Source: an uncultured beta proteobacterium
Lineage (GTDB): Bacteria > Pseudomonadota > Gammaproteobacteria > Burkholderiales > Burkholderiaceae_C
DNA length: 37,867 nt
Assembly (NCBI GenBank): GCA_903924955.1
Contig: CAIYDK010000509.1
Span: forward strand, 1-37,867
Direction of reading: 5' to 3'
Within the stretch, counting starts at the first letter, position 1; every line of letters starts with the position of its first letter. The position numbers were made by a program, and so were the translations under genes. The notes below the pieces were generated by a model. The model worked only from the letters and a program-made list of their open reading frames with translations, searched no databases and was not told the origin of the DNA. Of the stretch, positions 23,625-32,675 are shown piece by piece.

Positions 23625-24284
23625 TCAGCCTAATAGCTCGGCCACGTCCAGCATGCGCTGGGCGACATCAATTATTTTCAGGTTCTTGTCCATCGCGGTC
23701 TTGCGTAATTTCTCGTAGGCAACCGGCTCGCTCAGGCCCTGGCGCTGCATCAGCAGGCCCTTGGCACGTTCAATGATGCGGCGGTTTTTGAGTTCGGTAC
23801 TCAGGTCCAGCAGTTCGGTCTTCGCATCCGCCAACTCAGCCCGCAACGCCTGTTCGTGTTCAAAGCGTGCCATTGCAACATTCAAAATGGGGCGAATGCG
23901 ATGCGGTGACAGACCGGCCACGATGTAGGCCGACACCCCGGCCGCCACGGCGGCGCGCGCGTTGGAGGTGTCGTCATCGTTGGTGAACATGACAATGGGG
24001 CGTCGCGCATTGCGCGTGGCTACGACGACATGTTCGAGCGCATCGCGAGCGTCGCTTTCAGCGTCCAGAATGATCAGATCCGCCTGCAATTGTCCTAGGC
24101 GCTCCTGTAGGTAGGTGTCGGCCGGAAGTACTGCGACCAGGTTGAAGCCGCTTTCCAGCAAGGCGATGCGCAGACTGCGCGAACGCTCGGCCTGTTGCAG
24201 GGCGTGGGCATCGTCCTGGTCGGCAATGTCCAGATCGGGGGCTACAACAACAATTCGCAGGGCTTCAAGCATGGTGTTGAACAT
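23625..24284 (-). CDS. nasT: ANTAR-domain transcription antiterminator NasT
   Basis: Protein of 219 residues: an N-terminal receiver-like domain (about 8-135), a coiled-coil linker (LRAELADAKTELLDLSTELKNR) and a C-terminal ANTAR RNA-binding domain (RRIIERAKGLLMQRQGLSEPVAYEKLRKTAM). The receiver retains an Asp in LIILDAESD but lacks the usual acidic pair at strand 1 (VVVAPD) and has a longer region before helix 1, so it may be a pseudo-receiver. NasT proteins bind two-hairpin leaders and prevent termination when nitrate is present; a matching leader lies upstream of nrtA. ATG 24284 and 24272 are both possible starts. Confidence 0.9.
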   Translation of the reverse strand: MFNTMLEALRIVVVAPDLDIADQDDAHALQQAERSRSLRIALLESGFNLVAVLPADTYLQERLGQLQADLIILDAESDARDALEHVVVATRNARRPIVMFTNDDDTSNARAAVAAGVSAYIVAGLSPHRIRPILNVAMARFEHEQALRAELADAKTELLDLSTELKNRRIIERAKGLLMQRQGLSEPVAYEKLRKTAMDKNLKIIDVAQRMLDVAELLG

Positions 24285-24301
24285 GCAAAATTCGGGCCAC
24301 T

Positions 24302-25072
24302 TCAGTTACGGCGCCAGTAGTGGTAGCGCCAGGCGGTTGTAAAGCCTGCGCGGCGGTAGAGAGCCAATGCGGAGGTATTGTTTTCTTCGACCTGTAGAAA
24401 GACGCGATTCAGTTTGGATTCTGTCGCTCTATCAGCGAGACCCGCTAGCACGCGGGCAGCCAGCCCCCGACCACGTTGCGCGGGTAGTGTGCGCATGCCG
24501 TGCACACTGCACCAGTTCTGGCTCATGGCAGCAGTGCCGGCAGCGACGGCGTGCCCATTTTCCACAACGCAGGCGTAAACCACATGGGGACTGCGGCTCA
24601 GAGCGTGAACGCGGTGTGCACCGTCGATGGGATCAAAGCCCTCGGCCAGATAGACGCTGGACCAGCTGGCATCAGGCTGGCTGCTTACGCTGGCAGACTG
24701 GTCAGAGCAGATGACGCGCATCTGTTGCACGGAGCCCACTTGCACCAGCGTGGGTTGGCTTGCCTGGTAGCCACGGCGGGCGAGTTCGGCGTGAACTGGG
24801 GCCAAGCCCGCAACGTCCGCCAATCTGAAAGCGGCTTGAAGGCCGCGGTCGCTGTACAGGGCCTCAATGGTGGGGATCTGTCGGATATCGATGCCTTGAT
24901 GGCGCACGGGAACGGCACTCTTTGCGCGGCCGATGGTGGATACATCAAATGGCAGCAACCAACCTTCAATTTCCTGGACGGCAGGCGGCGCGACGGCGTC
25001 CAGCGTGGCGCGTTCCAGGCTTGCGATGTCGCCGTCCTCCAACGGTGGGCTTAAGGTGTGTGTGGTTCTCAT
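24302..25072 (-). CDS. GNAT family N-acetyltransferase
   Basis: Protein of 256 residues. The C-terminal third is a clear GNAT fold: AAAGTAAM-type strand, VHGMRTLPAQRGRGLAARVLAGL (the acetyl-CoA pyrophosphate loop Q-R-G-R-G-L), and NTSALALYRRAGFTTAWRYHYW (motif B). The N-terminal part looks like a second, diverged acetyltransferase-like half, a pattern seen in tandem-GNAT proteins. The substrate is unknown. It lies 17 bases upstream of nasT on the same strand and may be cotranscribed with it. Divergent from tsaD. Confidence 0.87.
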   Translation of the reverse strand: MRTTHTLSPPLEDGDIASLERATLDAVAPPAVQEIEGWLLPFDVSTIGRAKSAVPVRHQGIDIRQIPTIEALYSDRGLQAAFRLADVAGLAPVHAELARRGYQASQPTLVQVGSVQQMRVICSDQSASVSSQPDASWSSVYLAEGFDPIDGAHRVHALSRSPHVVYACVVENGHAVAAGTAAMSQNWCSVHGMRTLPAQRGRGLAARVLAGLADRATESKLNRVFLQVEENNTSALALYRRAGFTTAWRYHYWRRN

Positions 25073-25147
25073 ATTTGCAGTCCGCCCCTATTGTGCCAAC
25101 GGTGTCAGGCTCGTTTCCTCTAAACTCGCGGCCTCATAGGGGAAAAC

Positions 25148-26254
25148 ATGCTGGTTTTGGGGATTGAGTCGTCCTGTGACGAAACGGGTGTGGCCCTGGT
25201 GCAGTGGGAGGGGCAGGCCGTCCCGACGTTGCTGGCCCATGCGCTGTACAGCCAGATTGAAATGCACCAGGCGTTTGGCGGTGTTGTGCCCGAGCTCGCC
25301 AGTCGTGATCACATTCGCCGCGTGTTGCCGCTCACCCGAGAAGTTTTGGCGAACGCACATCGGTCACTGGCGCAGGTGGATGTGGTGGCTTACACGCGTG
25401 GCCCCGGTTTGGCCGGTGCCTTGCTGGTGGGTGCCGGCGTGGCATGTGCAATGGGGGCAGCATTGGATAAGCCGGTTCTCGGTGTGCACCATCTGGAGGG
25501 GCATTTGTTGTCACCCTTCTTGAGTGCTGATCCCCCGCAGTTTCCGTTTGTAGCCCTGCTGGTGTCGGGTGGACACACGCAACTGATGCAGGTGAAAGGG
25601 GTGGGGCGCTACGCGCTGCTGGGGGAAAGTATCGATGATGCTGCGGGGGAGGCATTTGACAAGTCTGCCAAGCTCATGGGGTTGGGGTATCCGGGTGGAC
25701 CTGCACTGGCGAAAATGGCGGAGGATGGAGACCCCAACGCTTACGCGTTGCCTCGTCCCTTGCTCAAGAGCGGTAGTCTGGATTTCTCGTTTGCCGGTCT
25801 CAAGACGGCGGTGCTGGTGCAAGCACAGCGCATGGTGGCAGCGGACTTGGCCCTGTCGCTGGGACAACGGCCTGCGCAAACCCAACCCACAGGCAGTAGT
25901 ACTGCGGGATTTGATGCCCTGCCTCGCTCACAACAGTGCGACCTTGCGGCGTCTACGCAAGCGGCCATTGTGGAGGTGCTGGTGAAGAAATCCATGCTGG
26001 CGCTCAAACAAACGGGTCTGCAGCGGCTGGTGGTTGCCGGTGGTGTGGGCGCCAATCGCGCGTTGCGCGAGCAACTTAACGCCGCGTGTGCAAAGCGCGG
26101 CGTGCGGGTGCATTACCCGGAACTGCATCTGTGTACTGACAACGGCGCCATGATCGCCATGGCCGCTGCGATGCGGTTGCAAAGCGGCTTACAAGAGGCT
26201 GTCAAGGCCTACGCGTTTGATGTCAAGCCGCGTTGGCCACTGGACAGCCTTTGA
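25148..26254 (+). CDS. tsaD: tRNA N6-threonylcarbamoyladenosine synthase TsaD
   Basis: Essential enzyme of 368 residues that transfers threonylcarbamoyl to A37 of ANN-decoding tRNAs, working with TsaB, TsaC and TsaE. It starts [17 protein letters not shown] and has the family phrases [15 protein letters not shown], the metal-binding [17 protein letters not shown] and [19 protein letters not shown] precedes ATG. A loop around residue 240-260 ([14 protein letters not shown]) is an insertion typical of betaproteobacterial homologues. Its stop codon abuts the stop codon of the convergent Hsp20 gene with no intergenic base. Confidence 0.95.
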   Translation: MLVLGIESSCDETGVALVQWEGQAVPTLLAHALYSQIEMHQAFGGVVPELASRDHIRRVLPLTREVLANAHRSLAQVDVVAYTRGPGLAGALLVGAGVACAMGAALDKPVLGVHHLEGHLLSPFLSADPPQFPFVALLVSGGHTQLMQVKGVGRYALLGESIDDAAGEAFDKSAKLMGLGYPGGPALAKMAEDGDPNAYALPRPLLKSGSLDFSFAGLKTAVLVQAQRMVAADLALSLGQRPAQTQPTGSSTAGFDALPRSQQCDLAASTQAAIVEVLVKKSMLALKQTGLQRLVVAGGVGANRALREQLNAACAKRGVRVHYPELHLCTDNGAMIAMAAAMRLQSGLQEAVKAYAFDVKPRWPLDSL

Positions 26255-26635
26255 TCAATGCACGATCAACTCGGTGGCGCTGCTGACGGGCAGCTTCTTG
26301 ACCAGCTTGAGCGTTAAAACCCCGTTTTCCAGTTTGGCGTCGCTCAAGGCCGTGTCGATGTCCTGCGGCAGTTCGTAAGCCACGTTGTAGCGGCGTGCAG
26401 CGCCTTCCTTGCTGGCAATGCGAACCACGGCACCTTCGATGGTGATGGACAACTGATCCTTGGCTATACCGGGCATATCCAGACTGAGTGTGTGCGACGT
26501 CTCGTCCTGGGTGGTTGTGCCGGGCTTGCTGGCGGTGGAGCGCAGCGCATCGTCCATGAAGCGCTCCAATGTGCGACTTGCGTTGACATAGGCATGGCGA
26601 CGCAGTTGGGGCTGGGCGGTAGTGGCAAAAAACAT
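26255..26635 (-). CDS. Hsp20/alpha-crystallin family small heat-shock protein
   Basis: Protein of 126 residues with an alpha-crystallin domain: SHTLSLDMPGIAKDQLSITIEGAVVRI through YELPQDIDTALSDAKLENGVLTLKLVKK, where the A.LENGVL motif is diagnostic. It is an ATP-independent holdase chaperone that keeps unfolded proteins soluble. The ORF track extends to 26686, but ATG 26635 has AGGAG eight bases upstream and fits the family. A usual C-terminal I-x-I/V motif is not clear (ATELIVH). Divergent from the binding-protein gene. Confidence 0.9.
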   Translation of the reverse strand: MFFATTAQPQLRRHAYVNASRTLERFMDDALRSTASKPGTTTQDETSHTLSLDMPGIAKDQLSITIEGAVVRIASKEGAARRYNVAYELPQDIDTALSDAKLENGVLTLKLVKKLPVSSATELIVH

Positions 26636-26728
26636 GGCGAGTCTCCTAGTACACTGCGCGGCTCTCACAGTGATCGCCGCATGCATTCAAGCTGCGCCTC
26701 ATTGTGGAAATTTCAAGAAAAAAATCAT

Positions 26729-28015
26729 ATGTTTATTGTTTCTCGTTGGGCCTTGAAATTTTGCACCGCAGCACTATGCGCGCTGGCGTTGCCGTGTTCA
26801 TTCGTACTTGCGCAGACACCCGTTGCGCCCATCAAGCTGGCCATGATCGAGGGTCTGAGTGGGCCCAATGGCAATGCCGGTGAGGCGGTGTATCGCAACC
26901 TGATCTGGGCCGTTGAGCGGGTCAATGCGCGCGCGGGAGTGAAACTATTACTGGAACGGTACGACAGCAAAGGTCAAAACGAGGAGGCTTTGTCAGCCCT
27001 GCGCTCAGCGATTGACAACGGCGCGCGCATCATCCTGCAGGGCAATTCGTCCGCCAACGCAGCGGCTCTGATTGATGCCATTAACAAGCACAACTCGCGT
27101 GAACCTGACAAGCGGGTGCTGTTTCTAAACTACTCCGCAGTCGATCCCTCGCTCACCAATGAAAAGTGCAGTTTCTGGCATTTCCGTTTCGACGCCCACG
27201 CTGATATGCGCATGGCGGCGCTGATGGATGTCATCAAGGACGACAAGGCGCTCAAGGGCGCTTATTTGATTGGGCAGGACTACAGTTTTGGTCAGGCTGT
27301 ATTGCGGGAGGCGCGCCGCCAGTTGGGCGCACTGCGTCCGGATGTGCACATCGTGGGGGAGGAATTGCACCCCATGGCGCGGGTGAAGGACTTTTTACCC
27401 TATGCCACCAAGATCAAGGCCAGCGGTGCGCAGGCCGTGATCACCGGAAATTGGGGCAATGATCTGACCCTGTTGATCAAGGCGGCCAAGGAGGTGGGTT
27501 TTGAAGGAAAGTTTTACACCTTTTACGGCAATGCGCTGGGCGCGCCTGCTGCCATTGGCGAGGCAGGCATTGGCAGAGTGGTCGCTGTGGCGGAGTGGTT
27601 GCCCAATGTGCAGACCGCCGGTAGCGACGCCTTTTACCGGTCCTTCCGGGTTCGCTATCCGCAGGCCGCTGACGACTATGTGCACATGCGTATGCAATTG
27701 TTGATCGAAGCGCTGGTGCAGGCCATTGACTCTGCCAGCAAGGCGAACGCCGTCGGCTCGCACATTGCGCCGGATATTGCATTGGTTGCTGCGCATATGG
27801 AGCGCGTCAGCGTCACCCTAGGTGGACAGTCTGGCACCATGCGTGCGCAAGATCACCAGTTCCAGCAACCCCTGGTGGTAGGTGTCATGGACCGACAAGG
27901 TACTTCGGGTGTCAAATACGATGTTGAAGGATCGGGCTACGGTTTTCGCGTCGTAAAAACAGTCACGGCGGAATCTGCCGAGTTGCCCAGTAGCTGCAAG
28001 ATGCTGCGCCCCTGA
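26729..28015 (+). CDS. Branched-chain amino acid ABC-type substrate-binding protein (orphan)
   Basis: Protein of 428 residues with an N-terminal signal peptide (KFCTAALCALALPCSFVLAQ) and a type I periplasmic binding fold of the LivK/Peripla_BP_6 class. Visible family elements are IKLAMIEGLSGPNGNAGEAV, GARIILQGNSSANAAA, GAYLIGQDYSFGQ and ITGNWGNDLTLLIKAAKEVGF. It presumably binds an amino acid, amide or carboxylate in the periplasm; the ligand is unknown. No permease or ATPase genes are nearby, so it is an orphan receptor. The ORF track begins far upstream at 26492; ATG 26729 begins the signal peptide. Confidence 0.87.
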   Translation: MFIVSRWALKFCTAALCALALPCSFVLAQTPVAPIKLAMIEGLSGPNGNAGEAVYRNLIWAVERVNARAGVKLLLERYDSKGQNEEALSALRSAIDNGARIILQGNSSANAAALIDAINKHNSREPDKRVLFLNYSAVDPSLTNEKCSFWHFRFDAHADMRMAALMDVIKDDKALKGAYLIGQDYSFGQAVLREARRQLGALRPDVHIVGEELHPMARVKDFLPYATKIKASGAQAVITGNWGNDLTLLIKAAKEVGFEGKFYTFYGNALGAPAAIGEAGIGRVVAVAEWLPNVQTAGSDAFYRSFRVRYPQAADDYVHMRMQLLIEALVQAIDSASKANAVGSHIAPDIALVAAHMERVSVTLGGQSGTMRAQDHQFQQPLVVGVMDRQGTSGVKYDVEGSGYGFRVVKTVTAESAELPSSCKMLRP

Positions 28016-28071
28016 TTTCACCCGTCGCCAGGCTGTTTTGCTTGAAACCCGGATTCTGGCGCGTGACAGGC

Positions 28072-28077
28072 TATAAT
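28072..28077 (+). promoter_or_regulatory. Putative -10 element of rpsO promoter
   Basis: TATAAT lies 114 bases before the rpsO ATG, just downstream of the binding-protein gene. The -35 region at the right spacing is poor (TTGAAA is 24 bases away), so only the -10 is well supported. The resulting leader of about 105 nt could hold S15 autoregulation structure, not resolved by eye. Confidence 0.45.
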
Positions 28078-28190
28078 TGAGCGGCTTTGCATACGGCAGA
28101 GCGCACGCCAGGAGCAGTTCCAGCACCCGGCGCAAGTTTAAAAACCAGGGGCGCACCCAGTGTCTAGCCCCGAAAATACAGGAAATCGAA

Positions 28191-28457
28191 ATGATTGCAT
28201 CCAGCATCAAAGCCGCTGTTGTCAAAGACAACGCGCGCAGCCCATCTGATACCGGTAGCCCTGAAGTGCAAGTTGCGCTGTTGACCGCCCGTATCAACGA
28301 ACTCATGCCCCACTTCAAGACCCACGCCAAAGACCACCACGGTCGTCGCGGTCTGGTGCGCATGGTTAACACACGCAAAAGCCTGCTGGCTTACCTGAAT
28401 CGCGTGGACCACGATCGCTACGTTGCGTTGATCGCCAAGCTGGGTCTGCGTAAGTAA
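28191..28457 (+). CDS. rpsO: 30S ribosomal protein S15
   Basis: Protein of 88 residues, the usual S15 length. Conserved stretches are [36 protein letters not shown] and RKSLLAYL. It binds the central domain of 16S rRNA in early 30S assembly. The ORF track starts 38 codons too early; ATG 28191 has AGGAA six bases upstream. It is followed by a strong intrinsic terminator and then pnp, the order found in many proteobacteria. S15 often represses its own mRNA. Confidence 0.97.
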   Translation: MIASSIKAAVVKDNARSPSDTGSPEVQVALLTARINELMPHFKTHAKDHHGRRGLVRMVNTRKSLLAYLNRVDHDRYVALIAKLGLRK

Positions 28458-28476
28458 TCGTTGCACCAAATGACAG

Positions 28477-28511
28477 ACGCCTGAGTTAGTTCACTAGCTC
28501 AGGCGTTTTTT
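28477..28511 (+). terminator. Intrinsic terminator after rpsO
   Basis: Perfect nine-base stem ACGCCTGAG / CTCAGGCGT with a 12-base loop, followed by TTTTTT. It lies 20 bases after the rpsO stop. Some readthrough into pnp is expected from the E. coli precedent. Confidence 0.9.
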
Positions 28512-28543
28512 ACTTCGGAGACGGCAAAAACAGAGCGAAGCTG

Positions 28544-28603
28544 TGTCATTCCAAGGAAATTGGCGGTTTTTTGAACCGGAATTTGAGTTTCTCTGGAATG
28601 GCA
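28544..28603 (+). promoter_or_regulatory. Long irregular hairpin in pnp leader
   Basis: TGTCATTCCA (28544-28553) pairs over ten positions (one G-U) with TGGAATGGCA (28594-28603). Inside it AAATT pairs with AATTT and CGGTT with AACCG. The result is a long interrupted stem upstream of pnp. In E. coli a long pnp leader stem is cut by RNase III and mediates PNPase autocontrol; a similar role here is inferred. Confidence 0.6.
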
Positions 28604-28631
28604 TCGTGTTCTGCGTTGTTGCCTCCGGGCT

Positions 28632-28654
28632 TGGCAGGTGGCCTTTACCTGCCA
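28632..28654 (+). promoter_or_regulatory. Second hairpin in pnp leader
   Basis: TGGCAGGT pairs perfectly with ACCTGCCA around a seven-base loop, ending 31 bases before the pnp ATG and shortly before its AGGAG ribosome-binding site. There is no U run, so it is not a terminator; it may affect translation or stability of pnp mRNA. Confidence 0.55.
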
Positions 28655-28685
28655 GCGGGTTCCCGCACTATCAGGAGATAAAACA

Positions 28686-30803
28686 ATGAGCATTTTCAAT
28701 AAAGTTAGCAAGACCTTCCAATGGGGTCAGCACACGGTCACCATGGAAACGGGTGAGATCGCACGCCAGTCCACTGGCGCAGTGCTGCTGGATATGGATG
28801 GAACCGTCGTTCTGGCTACTGTGGTTGCCAAGACTGAAGGTAAAGCCGGGCAAGACTTTTTCCCCTTAACCGTTGATTACCTTGAAAAAGCTTATGCCGC
28901 TGGCAAGATTCCCGGCAGTTTCTTCAAGCGTGAAGGACGCCCCAGCGAGTTCGAGACGCTGACCAGTCGCCTGATCGACCGTCCTATTCGTCCGTTGTTT
29001 CCCGAAGGCTTCTTTAACGAAGTGCACGTTGTCGTGCATACCGTGTCTTTGAATCCTGAAGTGGATGCAGATATCGCTGCCTTGATTGCAGTCAGCGCAG
29101 CCTTGTCCATCAGCGGCGTGCCGTTTAACGGTCCTATCGGCGCAGCCCGCGTGGGTTATGTCAACGGCGAATATGTGTTGAATCCCGGCCAGACCCAGCG
29201 CAAGGACTCGATTCTTGACCTGGTGGTTGCAGGTACCGAAGCCGCCGTTCTGATGGTGGAGTCAGAAGCCCAGCAGCTGTCTGAAGAAATCATGCTTGGC
29301 GCCGTGGTCTATGGCCATACCCAAGGAAACATTGCGATCAATGCCATCCACGAGCTCGTGCGTGACGCTGGCAAGCCCGTGTGGAACTGGAAAGCGCCCG
29401 CTAAAGACGAAGTACTGATCGCGAAGATCGACGGCTTGGCCAAAGATAAACTGGTTGCCGCGTACCAAATCCGCAATAAGCAAGCCCGCACACAGGCTTG
29501 CCGTACTGCTTATTCTGAAGTCATGGCGGCGCTCAAAGCCGAAGGCGCTGCATTTGACAGCGTAGCCATCGAAGGCCTGTTGTTTGAAATCGAAGCCAAG
29601 ATCGTTCGCGGCCAGATTTTGGCAGGTGAGCCCCGTATTGACGGCCGCGACACGCGTACGGTGCGTGCCATTGAAATTCGCAATGGCGTGTTGCCCCGCA
29701 CGCACGGATCTGCATTGTTCACCCGTGGTGAAACACAGGCCCTGGTGGTTACCACGTTGGGTACCGAGCGCGACGCACAACGTATCGACGCATTGAGCGG
29801 CGACTATGAAGATCGCTTCATGTTGCACTACAACATGCCTCCGTTTGCTACCGGCGAAACCGGTCGCGTTGGCACACCCAAGCGCCGGGAAATCGGTCAT
29901 GGCCGTTTGGCCAAGCGCGCCTTGGTGGCGTGCTTGCCTTCGAAAGAAGACTTCCCTTACACCATGCGTGTGGTGTCGGAAATCACCGAGTCCAATGGAT
30001 CATCTTCCATGGCTTCGGTCTGCGGTGGCTGCCTGTCCCTGATGGATGCCGGCGTTCCCATGAAGGCACACGTGGCGGGTATTGCCATGGGCTTGATCAA
30101 GGAAGACAACCGCTTTGCCGTTTTGACCGACATCCTGGGTGATGAAGATCACTTGGGCGATATGGACTTCAAAGTGGCTGGTACTACGAACGGCATTACT
30201 GCACTGCAGATGGACATCAAAATCCAGGGCATCACCAAGGAAATCATGCAAGTCGCTTTGGCACAGGCTAAGGAAGCGCGCATGCACATTCTGGGCAAGA
30301 TGCAAGAAGCGATGGCCGAAGCCAAGACCGAAGTGTCCAACTTCGCGCCCCGCCTGTTCACCATGAAGATCAACCCCGAGAAAATCCGTGACGTGATCGG
30401 CAAGGGTGGTTCGGTGATTCGTGCCCTGACCGAAGAGACCGGTACCCAGATCAACATTGACGAAGACGGCACTATCACCATCGCGTCTGCTGACCCTGAA
30501 AAAGCTGAAATGGCCAAGCGCCGCATCGAGCAAATTACAGCTGAAGTGGAAATTGGCAAGGTCTACGAAGGCCCGATCACCAAGATTCTCGACTTTGGTG
30601 CTTTGGTCAATTTGCTGCCTGGTAAAGACGGCCTGCTGCACATCAGCCAGATCGCCCATGAGCGCGTCGAGAAGGTGTCTGATTACCTGACTGAAGGCCA
30701 GGTCATCAAGGTCAAGGTCATGGAGACTGATGAAAAAGGCCGCATCAAGCTGTCCATGAAGGCTTTGTTGGACCGTCCATCACAGTCGTCGGATCAGGGG
30801 TGA
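28686..30803 (+). CDS. pnp: Polyribonucleotide nucleotidyltransferase (PNPase)
   Basis: 3'-5' phosphorolytic exoribonuclease of 705 residues, degradosome component. Domain order: RNase PH 1 (about 10-140, with [20 protein letters not shown]), helical linker (about 145-225), RNase PH 2 (about 320-460, with the conserved [13 protein letters not shown] and [14 protein letters not shown]), KH domain (about 555-615, [20 protein letters not shown]) and S1 domain (about 620-690, [27 protein letters not shown]). AGGAG lies eight bases before ATG 28686; the ORF track start at 28638 is too early. The structured leader suggests autoregulation. Confidence 0.97.
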   Translation: MSIFNKVSKTFQWGQHTVTMETGEIARQSTGAVLLDMDGTVVLATVVAKTEGKAGQDFFPLTVDYLEKAYAAGKIPGSFFKREGRPSEFETLTSRLIDRPIRPLFPEGFFNEVHVVVHTVSLNPEVDADIAALIAVSAALSISGVPFNGPIGAARVGYVNGEYVLNPGQTQRKDSILDLVVAGTEAAVLMVESEAQQLSEEIMLGAVVYGHTQGNIAINAIHELVRDAGKPVWNWKAPAKDEVLIAKIDGLAKDKLVAAYQIRNKQARTQACRTAYSEVMAALKAEGAAFDSVAIEGLLFEIEAKIVRGQILAGEPRIDGRDTRTVRAIEIRNGVLPRTHGSALFTRGETQALVVTTLGTERDAQRIDALSGDYEDRFMLHYNMPPFATGETGRVGTPKRREIGHGRLAKRALVACLPSKEDFPYTMRVVSEITESNGSSSMASVCGGCLSLMDAGVPMKAHVAGIAMGLIKEDNRFAVLTDILGDEDHLGDMDFKVAGTTNGITALQMDIKIQGITKEIMQVALAQAKEARMHILGKMQEAMAEAKTEVSNFAPRLFTMKINPEKIRDVIGKGGSVIRALTEETGTQINIDEDGTITIASADPEKAEMAKRRIEQITAEVEIGKVYEGPITKILDFGALVNLLPGKDGLLHISQIAHERVEKVSDYLTEGQVIKVKVMETDEKGRIKLSMKALLDRPSQSSDQG

Positions 30804-30810
30804 TCGTCAA

Positions 30811-30859
30811 CTGCTAGCAATTTGGTAGCATCTTGCGCAATATTGGCGGGGGCTACCGG
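30811..30859 (+). repeat. Dispersed short repeat, copy 6 (pnp/oxidoreductase spacer)
   Basis: Reads CTGCTAGCAATTTGGTAGC, then ATCTTGCGCAATATTGG, then CGGGGGCTACCGG. The ends GGTAGC and GCTACC are inverted and differ together from the other copies (TAGC/GCTA plus flanks), consistent with paired changes. It fills most of the 67-base spacer between pnp and the oxidoreductase gene. Confidence 0.62.
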
Positions 30860-30870
30860 TTGGAAATGCT

Positions 30871-31890
30871 ATGAACGTTATTGAAATTGCATCCTTTGGC
30901 GGGCCAGATGTTTTGCGTATGGCAACTCGACCCTTGCCTGTTGCGGGCGATGGTGAGGTGCTGATTCGCGTTGGTGCGAGCGGCATCAATCGCCCCGACG
31001 TGCTGCAACGGGCCGGCATGTATCCGGCACCTGCAGGTGCGTCCGACATTCCGGGGCTGGAGATCGCTGGCACCATTGTGAGTGGCGATGAGCAGGCCCT
31101 GAACAAAGTCGGTCTTCAAGTGGGTGACCGCGTTTGCGCGTTGGTCGCTGGCGGAGGATACGCCGAGTATTGCGTTGCGCCCGTGGGCCAATGCCTGCCA
31201 GTGCCACGAGGTTTGAGCGACGTGGAGGCGGCATCCCTGCCCGAGACGTTCTTTACCGTCTGGAGTAATGTTTTTGACCGCGGTGGCTTGAAGGCGGGTG
31301 AGACCCTGCTTGTGCAAGGCGGATCCAGTGGAATCGGGGTCACGGCTATTCAAATGGCCAAAGCCTTGGGTGCGCACGTGATTGCCACGGCTGGTAGCGA
31401 TGCAAAGTGCGAGGCGTGCTTGGCGTTAGGTGCAGACCATGCCATCAATTACAAGACGCAGGACTTTCAAGTGGAGGCTTTGCGCCTGACCGATGGGCGT
31501 GGCGTGGACCTGGTGCTGGATATGGTTGCCGGAAGCTATGTGGCCAAGGAATTGCAATGCTTGGCCGAAGACGGGCGACTGGTGATCATTGCGGTGCAGG
31601 GCGGATTGCAGGCTGAAATCAATGCGGGACTGGTGATGCGCAAGCGCTTAACCATTACCGGTTCCACGTTGCGTGCGCGCCCAGTTGCGTTTAAGGAAAG
31701 TATCGCTAGAGCCTGTTTACAGCATGTCTGGCCATTGCTGGAGGCTGGACGCATTAAGCCGGTCGTACACAGTATTTTTCCGGCCATCGACGCGGCCCAC
31801 ACCAGCGGCAGCGGTGCATCGCAGGCTCATACGCTGATGGAGTCTAACCAGCATGTTGGCAAGATTGTTTTGACTTGGAGTGCAGCATGA
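30871..31890 (+). CDS. NAD(P)H quinone oxidoreductase (PIG3-type, zinc-free MDR family)
   Basis: Protein of 339 residues. The N-terminal GroES-like domain carries [30 protein letters not shown], typical of PIG3-like quinone oxidoreductases. The Rossmann domain has [22 protein letters not shown]. Zinc-binding cysteines of alcohol dehydrogenases are absent. It probably reduces quinones or other alpha,beta-unsaturated carbonyls with NADPH. It starts after a dispersed-repeat spacer downstream of pnp and overlaps tpiA by ATGA, so it is translationally coupled to tpiA. GGA precedes ATG at modest distance. Confidence 0.9.
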   Translation: MNVIEIASFGGPDVLRMATRPLPVAGDGEVLIRVGASGINRPDVLQRAGMYPAPAGASDIPGLEIAGTIVSGDEQALNKVGLQVGDRVCALVAGGGYAEYCVAPVGQCLPVPRGLSDVEAASLPETFFTVWSNVFDRGGLKAGETLLVQGGSSGIGVTAIQMAKALGAHVIATAGSDAKCEACLALGADHAINYKTQDFQVEALRLTDGRGVDLVLDMVAGSYVAKELQCLAEDGRLVIIAVQGGLQAEINAGLVMRKRLTITGSTLRARPVAFKESIARACLQHVWPLLEAGRIKPVVHSIFPAIDAAHTSGSGASQAHTLMESNQHVGKIVLTWSAA

Positions 31891-32630
31891 AAAAGCAGCT
31901 GATTGCAGGTAATTGGAAGATGAATGGCTCGTCCGTAACCAACGAAGCGCTGTTGAGTGCGTTGGTGGCGGGAATGGGGAGCGCGACGTGTCAGGTGGCC
32001 GTTTGTGTACCGGCGCCGTACCTGGCGCAAGTGCATGGTCTGGTGGCGGGAACTGCCATTGATTTGGGTGCACAGGATGTATCCCAGCATGAGTCTGGTG
32101 CATTTACCGGCGAAGTTTCAGCCAGTATGTTGCGCGACTTTGGCACACGTTATTGTTTGGTTGGTCATTCGGAGCGACGCCAATACCATGGTGAAACCGA
32201 TGCCATGGTGGCCATAAAGGCTCAACGTGCTCTGGCGACTGGCATCACGCCCATTGTGTGTGTTGGTGAAACCTTGGCTGAGCGTGAGGCAGGTCGAACG
32301 GAAGAAGTTGTAAAACGCCAGTTGGCTGCCGTGATTCATACCAATGGGCACTGCATCAGCGAGATCGTGGTGGCTTATGAACCCGTCTGGGCTATTGGAA
32401 CGGGCAAAACTGCCAGTCCGCAAGAGGCACAGCATGTCCATTCCGTATTGCGTGGGCAACTACGTGCAGCCACTGAACAGGCTGACCGAATGCTGATTTT
32501 GTACGGCGGCAGCATGAATGCTGCGAACGCGGCACAACTGCTTTCGCAGGACGATATTGACGGTGGTCTCGTCGGCGGTGCCTCACTCAAAGCAGTCGAT
32601 TTTCTATCCATCGTTGCGGCAGCCCACTGA
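31887..32630 (+). CDS. tpiA: Triose-phosphate isomerase
   Basis: Glycolytic enzyme of 247 residues interconverting dihydroxyacetone phosphate and glyceraldehyde 3-phosphate. It shows the substrate-binding NWKMNG near residue 10, the electrophilic His in VGHSERR, the catalytic Glu in [11 protein letters not shown] (the mobile loop 6 follows) and the phosphate-binding [12 protein letters not shown]. The ORF track start is four codons early; ATG 31887 has GGAG seven bases upstream. It precedes secG, the usual order in Burkholderiales. Confidence 0.96.
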   Translation: MKKQLIAGNWKMNGSSVTNEALLSALVAGMGSATCQVAVCVPAPYLAQVHGLVAGTAIDLGAQDVSQHESGAFTGEVSASMLRDFGTRYCLVGHSERRQYHGETDAMVAIKAQRALATGITPIVCVGETLAEREAGRTEEVVKRQLAAVIHTNGHCISEIVVAYEPVWAIGTGKTASPQEAQHVHSVLRGQLRAATEQADRMLILYGGSMNAANAAQLLSQDDIDGGLVGGASLKAVDFLSIVAAAH

Positions 32631-32675
32631 TCTCAGGTTGTGCTTTTTGCACGTTTCCCTATTTAGGAGTTGAGT

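Noticed and set aside
23558-23625. Hairpins CTTCGC-GTTG-GCGAAG and ACCGC..GCGGT near the convergent ends of the winged-helix gene and nasT
   Set aside because: The first lies inside the coding region and neither has a U run, so I could not call a terminator.
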